Assembly: GCA_964017185.1 (NCBI GenBank)
Contig: OZ024880.1
Coordinates: 44,715,071-44,779,070 of the forward strand
Reading direction: 5' to 3'
DNA length: 64,000 nucleotides
DNA from: Rugalucina vietnamica
Taxonomy: Eukaryota > Mollusca > Bivalvia > Lucinida > Lucinidae
The stretch's first letter is position 1. Each line of letters opens with the position of its first letter. The notes under the pieces are model-generated. The model saw only the letters and a list, made by a program, of their open reading frames with translations, did not search any database and was not told the DNA's origin. This document shows positions 21,263 to 33,062 of the stretch, one piece after another. The position numbers and the translations under genes are program-made.

Positions 21263-23806
21263 TTGTTGATTAATTTAGTGTTCAAAAAGTGTTTGACTTT
21301 TGACTTAAACTAACCTAGACACATCAAATACATTTTAATGATCTTAATTTAACTTGAAAAAAATTGTTAAAATGAAAAACATGTTAATACTTTCCTACTT
21401 TGGTAGCCATTTTGGATGTCATCATTAATCAGTTAAATTCACTTTGCATAATGCTAACTTACATTTCTCTTGCATTTGTCAAGATATATGCTTGAATACA
21501 TTTTTACAATGATTCCTTCCATTGATTAAAATATCATGTTTTATCACAATAATTCATGCTAGTTTGGGTGCATTAATGGCGGCCATTTTTACAAAGAAGC
21601 CGCCATCTTAGAAAATGAAAGGATTTATTTTTATAGTATTCTGTCTTATAATGTTTATTATTAGATCTGTGGCTTTTCATACTTTTTAAGAAAGCGACAT
21701 TGATGCCTGCTTGTCAAGGTTGTTAATGGAAAAAAGCCACCATTTTGAATTTCAAGATGGCGGCCGTCACAGGACAAATTTCACGTGGCACTGACCCTCA
21801 AAAAGTCTTATAATTACAAATCTAGCTATGTACCAAGTTTCATGCTTTTATCAAAAAGTGCACAATCATTTCACATATCCGCCCTGCTATTAAAAATGTT
21901 CTTCTCCAGAACCAGTAGTCCGATTTCCACGAAACTTGGTATGTAGCATCGGGGACGCGGGCTCATTATAGTTTATATAAATCATGACCCTAGGATGACC
22001 TTGACCTATTTTACGGCAATGTCAACTTAGGTCGACAATGCATTTGAATGGGAAAAATGGTAAAATGCTGTTTAATGGGTAAGACTTACTGGGAATATGC
22101 AAATGGACAGAAGATTAATGTTAATGGAAAAGCTTAGCCCCTGGGGGTTGTCTGCCCCTGCCCCGGGGCTATATACATGTATATGACCAAAATATTCAAA
22201 CATCTTCTCTGAAACAGCTGCGCAAATCAAAGCCAAACTTCATGTGGAACATCCTTGGGAAGAGGGAATGAAAGTTTATATAAATGGTCAAGGTCACATG
22301 ACCAAGATGGCCGCCATGGCTATAAATAGCAAAAACGTTTAAAAATCTTCTTCTTCAGAACCAGAAGGCCTATGATTTTGAAACTTGGTGTGAAGCATCT
22401 GGGAATGGAGCTCTACAAAGTTTATATAAATCATGACCCAGGGATGACCTTGACCTATTTTACGGCAAGGTCAGCTTAGGTCTCCCATACATTTGAATGG
22501 GAAAAAATAGGAAAATGTAATTAAATGGCAGAAACTTGCTAGAAATGAGCAAATGGACAGAAGATTTATGTTTAAAAAATATTTTGGGCCCAGGGGGTTG
22601 TCTGCCCCTGCCCCTGGGCTATATACATGTATATGACCATAATATTGAAACATCTTCTTCTCTGAAACCGCTAGGCCAATCAAAGCCAACTTTTTTTTTG
22701 GAGCATCCTAAGGAAGAGGGAATAAAAGTTGGTATAAATGGTCAAGGTCACATGACCAAGATGGCCGGCAAAAACGTTTAAAAATCTTCTTCTTCAGAAC
22801 CAGAAGGCCTATGATTTTGAAACTTGGTATGAAGCATCTGGGAATGGAGCTCTAAAAAGTTTATATAAATCATGACCCAGGGATGACCTTGACCTTTTTT
22901 ACGGCAAGGTCAACTTAGGTCGCCCATGCATTTGAATGGGAAAAAATAGGAAAATGTCATGTAATGGCAGAAAACTTGCTAGAAATGAGCAAATGGACAG
23001 AAGATTTATGCTTATGAAAATTTTTTAGGCCCAGGGGTTGTCTGCCCCTGTCCCGGAGCTATATACATGTGGATGACCATAATATTCAAACAGCTTTTTC
23101 TCAGAAACTGCTTAGCCAATCAAAGCCAAACTTTATGTGGAGCATCCTTAGGAAGAGGAAATGATAGTTTATATAAATGGTCAAGGTCACATGACCAAGA
23201 TGGCCGCCATGGCTATAAATAGCTAAAAAAATCTCCTTCTTCAGAACCAGAAGGCCTATGATTTTTAAATTGGCATGAAACATTAAAGAACGGAGGTCTA
23301 CAAAATTTGTATAAATCATGACACTCGGATGACCTTGACCTTTTTCACGGCAAGGTCAACTTAGATCGCCCATGTATTTGAATAGAGAAAATTGTTAAAA
23401 TGTCATTTGAAGGACAAAACTTGCAGTTAATTGGCAAATGGACTGAATTTTTATGATTTGAAGAAGACATTGACTCCAGGAGTTATTCTGACCCTGCCCT
23501 AGGGTTATACACATGAATTGTACCATTCTAGTCTAACAAGTTTATTGGTACATGTATATGTCTCAGGTCTCAGGTGAGCGTTTACAGGACCATTGGTCTT
23601 CTGGTTCTTATTTTTGCTCCAAAACATATATTGTGGGTACTCGTTAGAACCGTCTCGCCGACGCGGTTCTAACGTATACCCTCAATCTATGTTATGGGCA
23701 AAAATAAGAAAAATATCAGAATTTTTCTCAGGACATTTTCAATTTTTACTGTTGAAAAAAAATCTCTACAGCTGTATATGTTGCATGGGCACGTTTTTGT
23801 ATTGGG

Positions 23807-24280
23807 TAAGCCGAACGGGCAGCGATTTCTTTAAAGGTATCCACCCAGCCTACTGAACTTATCTGAATATACGAAAACGCACATAAAAGGCAAAATGAGA
23901 ACACCACAACAGAAGTACCAAGTACCGCCATAGAACGGCTAGCAATATGAAATAATTACTGTAACAGTGGAGTTGAAACGTTTGACGACTTAAATAAAAA
24001 TAAAAATAATAAAATAAAACTGATATAGTTTGTTGGGTCCGGAGCTTCTTGTCTATTGCTTTGCCCACCGGGACTCAGCTGGTGTTTTTCTTTTGCTCCG
24101 GGTTTCAGTAAGTTATTCGGCGCCCAGGGATCTCCATCGTCGTGCAGCTTACTGAATCTGTTGAGTCCTCGTTTTTGATTTATCGGGATGTTCATCTTGA
24201 TTTATTTGTTTTGTTCTTGATGATTCATTGACTAGATTCACCACGAGGACCGAACAACTAACTAAGTGTTGTGAACCACT
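23807..24280. other. No gene; possible small R11 fragment
   Basis: A piece near 23885-23930 (ACCACAACAGAAGTACC) resembles R11. Nothing else recognised. Confidence 0.35.
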
Positions 24281-25239
24281 GTAGAAGCTGAGGGTGAGGC
24301 TATGACCATATAAAATCGATCTGAGCCCGCCAGTAATTTTATATTGCTGATCGTTCCAATGTGATACTTCTGTGGTGGTACTTATTGTTTTATGTCTTGG
24401 TGTTGAATTTTTGTGCTGCTAGCACCTTATGTTTGTTTTCATATTTTTAATTAAGTGTGGGTGGTTGAGTGGCTACCTATTGAGAAAATGGCTGCCCATT
24501 CGGCTTACAATATGTTTTTTAGAGTAAGTACCTGGGCCCAGAATTACAATGCTTCCTTAAAATTAAGGCCCACCTTAGTTAAGGTGACAAATTTTGACTC
24601 GTCATTTTACAGTTAAAATTAATAACTAATTTTACAAAAATATACAGGTGTGTAAAATAAAAAGTTCTTTAAATAATGAAACCGAAAAATGTTATTGCAA
24701 TTTTAAGAGCTGAAATTCGCCGCCTTACCTACGGTCTACCTTAACTTTATGGGGGCATTGTAATTCTGGGCCCAGATTGTTAATTTAGTTTTTTCCCACC
24801 TTGGTTTTTGGAGTGGGAATTTCTTTCTGGTTGCACAATTTCCTGATCGTTGCCTGCTTTCACTTTTTGGCAGCCTCTTTTGTTTTATCCCTGCTATGAT
24901 CTGGACAAACATACAATTATCTTCTCGATTAAAATTTTATTGTTTGAGCTCTTATTGCCGATTGCAAAAAAAAAAGGTACAAGTAGGCAACAAGCAGGTA
25001 CTTATACCATGAAAATACATCGTAAGCCGAATGAGCAGCTATTTTCCCAATAGGTGGTCACTCAGTTACCTATATGATAACATACATAAGGCGCCAACAG
25101 CACGAAATATTTTAAACACCAAGACATAAAACAATAAGAACCACCACAGAAGTATCGCCTTGGAACGATCAGTAATATAAAATTACTGGCGGGTTTAAAC
25201 CGGTTTTACAGGTACCTAACCTCACCCTCAGCTTCTAGA
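24281..25239. mobile_element. R11 palindromic element, full copy
   Basis: The ends GAAGCTGAGGGTGAGG are inverted (24286 region and 25224-25239). Both arms contain CAGTAATTTTATATTGCTG, a GATCGTTCCAA block and ATTCGGCTTAC, so the element is a near-complete fold-back. An R12 MITE is inserted in the left arm. Half copies elsewhere: 7421, 27490, 30655 and 32057. Confidence 0.75.
24533..24774. repeat. R12 MITE inserted in R11
   Basis: Inverted ends GGGCCCAGAATTACAATGC, element about 242 bp. The related R11 copy at 32057-32337 shows the empty site (AAGTACCTGATTGTT), which confirms the insertion. No clear target duplication could be defined. Confidence 0.8.
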
Positions 25240-25822
25240 GATAGGAAAATACAAACTGATTGCAAGCAAGAATTGGAAAAATAAGAACATTAAATGGGTG
25301 TACGGGGAGACTTTTTAGGGCCGCCACATCATCATGGCACAACCACAAGAACTCTGATATAACCTTTTCAACTCGATTCTGCTTTACGGTTCATCGCGAT
25401 GTGATTCTCTTGACAAATATACACCGTTTTCTCAGCTAATATTGTACCAATATAATGTCCCTGTCTGATTTATTTACTAGGAAATGAAGTAATGAAATGT
25501 GACTTGTGTCATAGAGATGTCGTGTAATTCATTGTATTTCTGTTATCATTCTCAGCAAACACATTATAGTTCTTGGTTATAAATAACCATCAAATAAATG
25601 TATCGTAAGCAATGCAGCTCTTGTGCATGCACATGATATGCGATGGATGACAGTTCAACTGTGTCACAATAAAGTACCTATAATGCCATTTTGTAAACCT
25701 GTTGTGGCAAAGGTCATATTGGTTCCGTTTTCCGTTAACTAAACAATAAAAAACGGGATTCAGTCGGTCACGAGGAGGTGACAATAAACAATGCAGGGAT
25801 TCTAACTGTCTGGGTAATCATG
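25240..25822. other. No gene seen
   Basis: AT-rich DNA without recognisable feature. Confidence 0.4.
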
Positions 25823-25916
25823 TGAGCCTGTGCGTGAGAAAACCAACAATTTGGGTACCGACCAGGTCTGACACAAACCAGCCTGTACAGTCACAGGAGC
25901 AGGCTAGAAGCTTGAG
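25823..25916 (+). repeat. R2 MITE, copy 5 (left half)
   Basis: TGAGCCTGTGCGTGAGAAAA through the GCTAGAAGCTTGA block; the palindrome and right end are missing because the next element abuts it. Confidence 0.75.
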
Positions 25917-25920
25917 TTTG

Positions 25921-27068
25921 TTTCATAAGTAATGGCATAGCAGTACCAGTACTTGAATCTTGGCCAAATTTTATTGAGTGTTTGCAGATTTGAACGGATT
26001 TCGCTATGTTTAACCTAATACATAGAACTATTCACTGATTGTAACATTTTAGATTTTGATCGATCAATTTATAAATAGTAACACATTAAAATGACAAGCA
26101 AAATATCATAACTTTCAACTTTAACATTGATTTCATACACTTCAAGAACTTCTTGAAGATTAAACCAAAACCAGATTATATTGTCACATTGGCATATCAC
26201 CAGGTAGACTACACCTAACATAATATTGGGACTACCCTGTGTATATTCAAGTTTATTGAAGCTTGAAATATTGTACCCTACTAGCCGTGGTACACCATAG
26301 TATACAATCAGTCAGCGTTTGATACGTAATAACACATACAATCGTTTGTATTTACAAATAACACTGGTCAAACAGTTACATGTAATTATTTGATCCCAAG
26401 GACAGCGCTCGAAAAGGAACTGGGATACAAAATGGCGAAAAGACAGTCCAAACAAGGTATGGCAGTCTCGTAGGATGCAAGAATTCAAGCTACGATAACC
26501 TCAACTAAACATAGGGTAGACCAGATTGTTGTTAAGTTGTAGTCTACTGAACGCTTTAGTTCAAACTTTCCTGTTGTGTGAGAAATCAATGTTAACATTG
26601 ACATTCTGTGTCACAGATGTTATGTTATTTCGTTTATTATATTTTATGGCTATTATCTATTTATAAATCGATCAAAGTCTAAAGTGTTACCGAATCAGTG
26701 AATATTTCTATGTATTAGGATTGGCTTAGCCTGGCATTCAGGCCTTGTATTTAGATATTTGACTCTACCACATATTCTTCTTACTTAAAGGTACATAACC
26801 AATGAAGGGCTATTACCATGGTACTTTATTACTTCCCCATTAGCTGAAATACATGGCCCACTAAATCTGACTTTGATAGTGAATAAAGGCATTCTGAATA
26901 TGATGGACATTTTTTTTACTTTTAATTGTTTGTCAAAGTATATTGTTTCATTTAGTGGACTGATACCAGTCTAGGATTGGCTTAGCGAAATCCGTTCAAA
27001 TCAGCAAACATCCAATAAAATTTTGCCAAACTTCAAGTACTGGTACTGCTATGTCATTACTTATAAAA
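25921..27068. mobile_element. Inverted-repeat element with nested insertion
   Basis: Outer arms (from 25921, GTTTCATAAGTAATGGCATA, and back from 27068) are inverted copies. A second inverted block covers 25995-26060 and 26645-26740. It contains a 241-bp insertion at 26731-26971. Confidence 0.7.
26731..26971. repeat. Retroposon-like insertion with 15-bp direct repeats
   Basis: The 15-mer TAGGATTGGCTTAGC occurs at 26716-26730 and 26972-26986, exactly bracketing 241 bp that break the arm of the surrounding inverted repeat. A 15-bp duplication is typical of target-primed insertion (SINE or LINE machinery). The insert matches no family I know and has no A-tail at its junction. Confidence 0.7.
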
Positions 27069-27235
27069 CAAATCGCTATGTTCTAAACTTATGAAACGGA
27101 GCTGTATACAAACGAAGCACTTTTGCAGCTTTTTCGTAATAACCAAACAAATAAACAAACAAACACCCCACATAAAAATGTGAGAAATAACCAAACAACC
27201 AAAGTACTGATACAAAAGAAGAATCGGTCACCAGG

Positions 27236-27473
27236 CCCCCAGGTTATAAAACTTTATTCATGCTCAGCTCAGCTGAGACTAAAATTTATCCTGCTCATAA
27301 ATGTTAAAATGCCAACAACTGTTGGCATTTTAACATTTATAAGCTGGATAAATTACAGGCTTTGGAGATCTAAACCTGAAATTTCAATTTATTTGGGCTA
27401 TTTTGGCATTTAGGAGTAGTTGAAATTTTATGCTCAGCTGAGTTGAGCATGAAAAAAGTTTTATAACCTCGGG
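27236..27473. repeat. Hairpin MITE with ACCAGG duplication
   Basis: The ends CCCAGGTTATAAAACTTT are inverted, with a GCTCAGCTGAG block on both sides and a central palindrome AAATGCCAACA/TGTTGGCATTT. ACCAGG flanks both sides (27230-27235, 27474-27479). Confidence 0.8.
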
Positions 27474-27489
27474 ACCAGGTAGCCAGCTA

Positions 27490-27645
27490 CTTATCAAAAC
27501 CACCGTATTTAGTTAAGGAATGGTAACTGAGTGACCACCTTTCTACTAACACTTCGAAAACAGGAGTTTTAGAACCACAACAGAAGTACCGCCTTGTATC
27601 GGCCATGCAGTAATATGATATAACAGGAGTCCATGAAGCTGGAGT
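27490..27645 (-). repeat. R11 element, partial
   Basis: Contains TAACTGAGTGACCACC, ACCACAACAGAAGTACCGCC and CAGTAATATGATATAAC, matching the right arm of the full R11 copy. Confidence 0.6.
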
Positions 27646-28564
27646 AGTTCTATCCCAGACCATTACATATCTTCATTTAAATAAAATGTCTTGCAACTTG
27701 CACGGTGAAATACTGAAGCTCCATGTCTACAATAGGTATCGAAGGATATTTATTCTAATCATTTCAATGCTTAAGAACCTCGTGTCTGTTAATATACGCT
27801 ACCAGTCTTGTCAATGGTAAGGGAAATAATGGATGCGTCTATCTAATTATAGGATTGTCTGATTATAATGTATCAATGCCATCTACCAATCTAACAATTT
27901 ACATTAAATGATACATATCTCACATTGTTAAGCACTTGGATACATTATCGATTCCGGTAGCCCATTTTGTGCAAATGATTTGCGACGCACTAAAGCGTAG
28001 GTCTCGTCCTTGCGTACAGACGGTAAACTACCGTCTTTCATATATGAACTACTCACGTGAAAAACGCAAGGCAACCTTTAGTGCACGCGCGTTATTTTAT
28101 CTCGTGCACAGACATTACGATTGCAATTCTTGACATTGGGTGCATTATACAAGTTTATGACTTCCAAGTTGTAAAGAAAATTAGTAACAACATGACAATT
28201 CTATAGTCATTATATGAAAAGGAATATATTTATTACATCATTACTTGAACATAAAATTGAAAATGGAAACTGGTTAGGTTTAATATTTATAACTTTTGGG
28301 TTTTATATACAAATTAATATGATTTCAAAGGAAACGAGTTTGTTTTGCTCGTTTATTCTCAAATAATGGGAAATATGAAATGAATGGCATTTGCACGTTT
28401 GGTGACTAAAAAGTGCATGCTTTGATTACAATAAAAACAGGCATTACCATCACATTGAAAGAGTTAAATATACTGCGCAAAAAAAAGAGTTGGGAAGGTT
28501 AAGTTACCGAAAAATAGTTAAACAATCAAATTTCCATGGGAAAGAAACATAAGTCGAATTTTTC
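27646..28564. other. No gene; one small inverted repeat
   Basis: A hairpin of about 100 bp (27988-28087) has GCACTAAAG at both ends and CTTGCGT/ACGCAAG inside. The rest is AT-rich and unrecognised. Confidence 0.4.
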
Positions 28565-28826
28565 ATCAGGAAAACACGTCCGTGACATGTATACACCCTT
28601 GAACCCCACTTTTACATAGCAAAATTGGGGTATGCAGGGTATGCCTATTTTTCTTATTTTTGATCCAAAACATACATTGTGGGTATTCGTTAGAACCGCC
28701 TTGCCGAGGCGGCTCTAACGTGTACCCACAATGCATGTTTTGAGCGAAAATATTAAAAATAACAATTTTTTTTCTGGCGAATTTTCATTTTTACTGTATA
28801 TTGCATGGGCAAGTTTTCGTAATGAG
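28565..28826 (+). repeat. R1 hairpin MITE, copy 4
   Basis: GGAAAACACGTCCGTG start, GAACCGCCTTGCCGAGGCGG palindrome and TTGCATGGGCAAGTTTTCG end. Complete copy. Confidence 0.85.
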
Positions 28827-29027
28827 TAGTTGAAAACCTTAAAATACTGTAATACTCAGAAATACTAAGCTTTTTGTTTGAAGAACATGTGTCATTTCAT
28901 TCTTTATCACATGAAATATGCCTAATGGGAAATGCGTAATCAGTGGAAATACATGTAAATTCCATTGAGACTTTTTAAGACATTGTAGCTTCAAAACTCC
29001 TTAGAGTAACAGTAGTGAAGCTGCAAA

Positions 29028-29264
29028 TGAGCCGCGTCGTGAGAAAACGGGATTTTTGCCTATGCGAAAACAAAGGCGCAGATCAGTTTCGCAGTAACAG
29101 CGAAGCTGATCAGCACCTTTCTTTTCGCTACACGGATTGTACAATTCCTCCTCTATGAATATCCAAGATTTCAAGCTTCTAACCTGCTTCTGTGACTGAA
29201 CAGACCGGTTTGTGTCAGACCGGGTCGGAACTACCGAACACCGGATTTCTCTCGTCGCGGCTCA
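29028..29264 (-). repeat. R2 MITE, copy 6 (complete)
   Basis: TGAGCCGCGTCGTGAGAAAA at one end and TCTCGTCGCGGCTCA at the other, with the internal GGCGCAGATCAG palindrome and the TTTGTGTCAGACC block reversed. Confidence 0.85.
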
Positions 29265-29275
29265 AATAGTACCTA

Positions 29276-30247
29276 CACTGCCGCTCGCGTATTTGTACTC
29301 ATCGTTTACACGTAACATATGCGAGTAATACGCGCGAATTACGCGCATAATTTATACGCGTGTATGTCCATAACCAATAAGAACTCAATTTAAGTTACGC
29401 GTACCATGGAAGTAATGCGCGTATATTTCACACGATAACTTTAGCCATTTAGCGACCAAATCGTTAAGCTGGTCATTACGCGTAATTTAGAGTATTATAC
29501 GCGTATATACGCGTATTGTTCCAACCACTCAGGAGTAAAACAGTCAGACACACACAAGCTACGCGTAATATAACAGCCCGTTATGTTTAGATTCCATTGT
29601 TGCATCAAAATAGAAATGAACGAAGAAATAACATGTCAACACCTTTCCTCGAGAAATTCTGAATACTTAGGTCGGTACATTACTTGATCGCTCAAAGACT
29701 AGTGCTTCAATATATTGTGCCTGCGGGATTATTTCGAAGGAGAGCACTTTCAGACACTGTGTAAAATATATACATGCATATATATAAGAAAAAGAAATCA
29801 AACCTGCCTTCACGAATGAGGAACAGCAGAGTTTGGAACAATTTATCCATCGCATAACAGGTTAAAAGTAAAGTCTCACCAGTGTCACCATCACGATATA
29901 TCAGTATAATTCCTTAAACTTGCACTTGATTTTCACTACAATACACGTAACAACATTAACCCTCCGGTACTTTAGCTCTTATACCCAGTGTCAATACGCG
30001 TATGATGCGCGTAATTACGCGTAGGCGTATTCACACTGTGATTGGCTTATCAGTCATACGCGTAATGAACGAATCTTACGCGTATTGACGAATTAATGTA
30101 TGCTTATGAATATTAATGAGATACGATACGTGTATATACGCGCATGTTACGAGTATGTTGCGCATAATTAGGGAGACGTACGTCATACGCGCGTATTACG
30201 CGTATGATACGCGTAAATGGAATACAAATACGCAAGCGGGAGTGTAA
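29276..30247. mobile_element. TA-flanked element with ACGCGTA arrays in both ends
   Basis: The ends CACTGCCGCTCGCGTATTTG and (inverted) CACTCCCGCTTGCGTATTTG are flanked by TA. The subterminal 250-300 bp at each side are crowded with ACGCGTA and CGCGTAAT motifs, in strong contrast to the CpG-poor surroundings. No open frame of note. Confidence 0.7.
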
Positions 30248-30654
30248 CACTCCCAGAAAGAAACATGAAACTATCACATCTAGCTCAGTCAGAATACAGT
30301 AATTTAACCAATTTTGTTTTATTCTAAATCAACTTAAAGTGAGGTAGTAACAGGATTCTGAATATTTGAGTGGTTATTTATCCAGACTGTAGTGGAATAA
30401 TTTTGCTAAGATGTTCAAGTTTTTCTATCACTGGCAACAACCCCTAAGGCCAGTGCACTGGACGTCTGAATATTTAAAAAAAAAAAGAAAAACTAAAATA
30501 AAAATAAATCAGTTACTACGGCGATGTGTCCAACCAATTTAATTATATTAATTTACCAAGAAATGGCGATCACAAAGTGATTCATGGGTAAATGTTTAGG
30601 CAATCCATGCAAAAGTTTTTTTTTAAATACTTACATACCTTGTCTAATCATGGT
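30248..30654. other. No gene seen
   Basis: Unremarkable, with a short A-run at 30474-30490. Confidence 0.4.
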
Positions 30655-30945
30655 CTAAAAAGTACAAGTAGGCAATGATCAGGAAATGGCGCAGTCAGAA
30701 AGAAATTCCCACTCCACAAACCGAGGGGTGGGAAAAAACTAAAATGCAACTTAGGTACTTATACCAAGAAAACATATCGTAAGCCAAGTGAGCAGCTATT
30801 CCCCAATATAGGGCGGCCACTCAGTTACCCGAGCTTAAGTAAAAATATGAAAACGTAAATAAGGCTATGAAAACGTACATAAGGCTTATACAGCACAAAA
30901 ATTCGACTCCAAAGCACAAAAAATTAGAACCACAACAGAAGTATC
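30655..30945 (-). repeat. R11 element, half copy
   Basis: Contains AGTAGGCAATGATCAGG, TTCCCACTCCACAAACCGAG, GTAAGCCAAGTGAGCAGC and AACCACAACAGAAGTATC in the order of the R11 right arm. Confidence 0.7.
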
Positions 30946-31389
30946 TAAATATTTTTCTTTACTTTTATTTGCAACGCCTCAATGATTATCTGGTTAAATC
31001 GTGTATGATATTGAATTGACCGATGCTACATCCTGGCTAGCTAGTGAAGATTCGACAAAATCGTTTCGGCGTATAAATTCTCGCTGGACAATTTGTGAGG
31101 AAAGAAGTTTCATTAGTAGAAACAGATTAAGTTGAGGGAAATGGATCACATGTTGCATGTCGTTACAAATGGAATAAATGTGTTCAGTGTCAACAGTGCC
31201 AATTACTTTATTGCCAATACAAAGATGTATTGCAGTTGCTGAGAGTTTAAGACACCGAGTGAATCCCAGTCAGTCAATGTTACAATTAGAGAACCATAGG
31301 TCCTGAAGGAGAGCTTGAATCCTAGAGGATCATGGGTCCTGAAACGTTCACCTGGCACAAAGTCAGTGAAAATAGGTTTAGGTTATTCC

Positions 31390-31450
31390 AGTCTTTTTAG
31401 TGAGAATTTCTTTCTGATTGCGCCATTTCCTGATCATTGCCTACTTTTAC
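31390..31450 (+). repeat. R11 fragment
   Basis: A short piece of the R11 left arm (GCGCCATTTCCTGATCATTG). Confidence 0.55.
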
Positions 31451-31477
31451 TTTCATGGCGTTTATACATTTTGTAGA

Positions 31478-31620
31478 GATTGTCCATGGTGCAACATGGC
31501 CTCTGGTTCTGGAAATTTCTTAAGATTTTTTTACCATATTTGATTATGGCAGCTATCTTGGTCAAGTAACCTCGCCTGAACTTTATTTGATTGGCAAAGA
31601 GTTCTAAGAACAGAACAGAA
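31478..31620 (-). repeat. R3 module fragment, degenerate
   Basis: TTACCATATTTGATTATGG and AGCTATCTTGGTCAAGTAAC followed by TTTGATTGGCAAAG match the reversed R3 module order, with many changes. An old fragment. Confidence 0.6.
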
Positions 31621-32056
31621 CATTTAACTCGCAAATTGAACAATACAACAAATGAGATAATGCATACACTGATCATGGACAAAAAGACAATAATAATTAA
31701 AGATACGTGCACAGTTTAGCGGAGACACCACATTTGAAATTGATACTATAAATAAATACTTGAACCTGTTTAAACATGCGTAAAACAATAGCTACAAAAT
31801 CACTTAGTTTCTTCAAAAGTTTAATGTTATTAGTTGACAGTAGGACTCTCAGAGATGTTTGAATGCAACATTGTATTTAGCCCCGGGACAGAGGAAGACG
31901 CCGCAAAACGTTCACTTGTATATTTTTTCCAGATTTTTAATTAACTTTCTGTCCGTGGTCACAAATCCTGTAAGTTTTACTTGACTTTGTCAAATTTATA
32001 TATGCGGATATATAAGGCTTATATGACAAAAAGTGGCCATGTGTAAAACTAAATGG

Positions 32057-32337
32057 GTAAAAAAGTACAAGTAGGCAAAGATCAGGAGAAGGCGCAATCA
32101 GAAAAAGACTCCCACTCCAAAAACCAAGGCGGGAAAAAACCAAACCAACAATCAGGTACTTATACCATGAAAACATTTCGTAAGCCGAATGAGCAGCTAT
32201 TTTCCCAATAGGTGGCCACTCAGTTACCTTAACTAAAAATATGCAAACATACATAAGGCGCCAACAGCACAAAAATATTTTAAACACCAAGACATAAAAC
32301 AAAAAGAACCACCACAGAAGTATCGACTTGGAACGAT
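32057..32337 (-). repeat. R11 element, half copy (gives empty site for R12)
   Basis: Right arm of R11 from AGTAGGCAAAGATCAGG to TATCGACTTGGAACGATCAG. Its uninterrupted CAATCAGGTACTTATACC is the reverse complement of the pre-insertion state of the R12 target. Confidence 0.75.
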
Positions 32338-32339
32338 CA

Positions 32340-32500
32340 GTTCATTCAAAGGTCACGATTTATATAATCACACGATTTATATATGATTCATATTTGGGCA
32401 TAGCGCCAATCTTGGTGATGTGAACTGTAGTTTATATAAACTTTCAATCCCCTTCATATTATGGCACCATTTCAATCAGCAATTTCAGAACCCTTTTGAA
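32340..32500 (-). repeat. R3 module fragment, degenerate
   Basis: GGTCACGATTTATATAATC, TTTGGGCATAGCGCCAATC and TTGGTGATGTGAAC follow the reversed R3 module. Old fragment. Confidence 0.55.
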
Positions 32501-32814
32501 AGATGCACGACGTATGCCGAACAACTGGTATACATGTTGGTAAGTAGCTTTGCCTTATTGCTCAAACAGACCCGTCTATTTTTCACAGTCCCTTAAGCGG
32601 AAGCAATCAAAGAAACAAGAAAATATATTCTCAAATAAAAATAACACTACTTATGTGTGCAGGCTGATGAATACCTTTGCTACTCATGTGATGCAGATCA
32701 AGTGCATTAAAGTGGCCAAGTGTTTAATTCGTTTTCGTTATTTTTTTTTATATTCCATGAAATATTAATGCATTTGCCGTTTTCGCAAGTGCAAATTAAT
32801 GCCATAATAAAAGT

Positions 32815-32850
32815 ATGAGCCGCCTCATGAGAAAACCAACAATCTGCATA
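32815..32850 (-). repeat. R2 MITE, terminal fragment
   Basis: Only one terminal repeat survives: TGAGCCGCCTCATGAGAAAA plus CCAACAATCTGCATA. Confidence 0.65.
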
Positions 32851-32859
32851 AATGCATTG

Positions 32860-33062
32860 TGAAGTTCATGTCTAGCATCTCTTGAAACGTAAACATTGTT
32901 TGCATCCATGTTTATTGAGTATTAATTTGTATTTAATAAGTATAACATGGTTATTTACTCTGAAACTCTGTATAATATTGTATGATGTTGTTTGCAATAT
33001 ATTTACCGCATATTGCCATTGCAATAATGGACTGAGGGTAATAAAGATTTGACTTGACTTTG
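32860..33062 (+). mobile_element. 3' end of an unidentified LINE
   Basis: Ends GAGGGTAATAAAGATTTGAC TTGACTTTGAC, a short-repeat tail like those of CR1/L2-type LINEs. No coding sequence remains. Confidence 0.45.

Larger units (their letters stand above)
17508..21889. mobile_element. R4 long-TIR element, 4.4 kb, TTA target duplication
   Basis: The ends TAGCAGGGCGGATATG are inverted, with TTA on each side (17505-17507, 21890-21892); the uninterrupted module elsewhere reads ACCTTTAAAAAT. Inverted similarity extends about 330 bp per end and includes several CCGCCATCTTG motifs. A 3-bp TTA duplication would fit PIF/Harbinger, but the very long ends are unusual and no transposase was seen. The interior carries a decayed RTE LINE. 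Confidence 0.7.
17270..23606 (+). mobile_element. R3 Helentron-like element, copy 2, itself interrupted
   Basis: Begins AGCTCACCTGAGCC at 17270 and ends with the GGACCATTGGTC hairpin and TTCTGGTT at 23606. Tandem modules start near 17361, 22200, 22649 and 23088. The first module is interrupted by the long-TIR element at 17508-21889. No target duplication at either end, as expected for a Helentron-like insertion. Confidence 0.75.
17186..23806 (+). repeat. R1 hairpin MITE, copy 3, split by a nested insertion
   Basis: The left part (17186-17269) ends at CCTATTTTT and the right part resumes at 23607 with CTTATTTTTGCTCC. Together they give the uninterrupted R1 consensus. The intervening 6.3 kb is the R3 element of copy 2, which makes this R1 copy the oldest layer of the nest. 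Confidence 0.85.

Noticed and set aside
31434-32302. Two minus-strand frames of 92 and 121 codons
   Set aside because: They cover R3 and R11 repeat fragments and show no domain.
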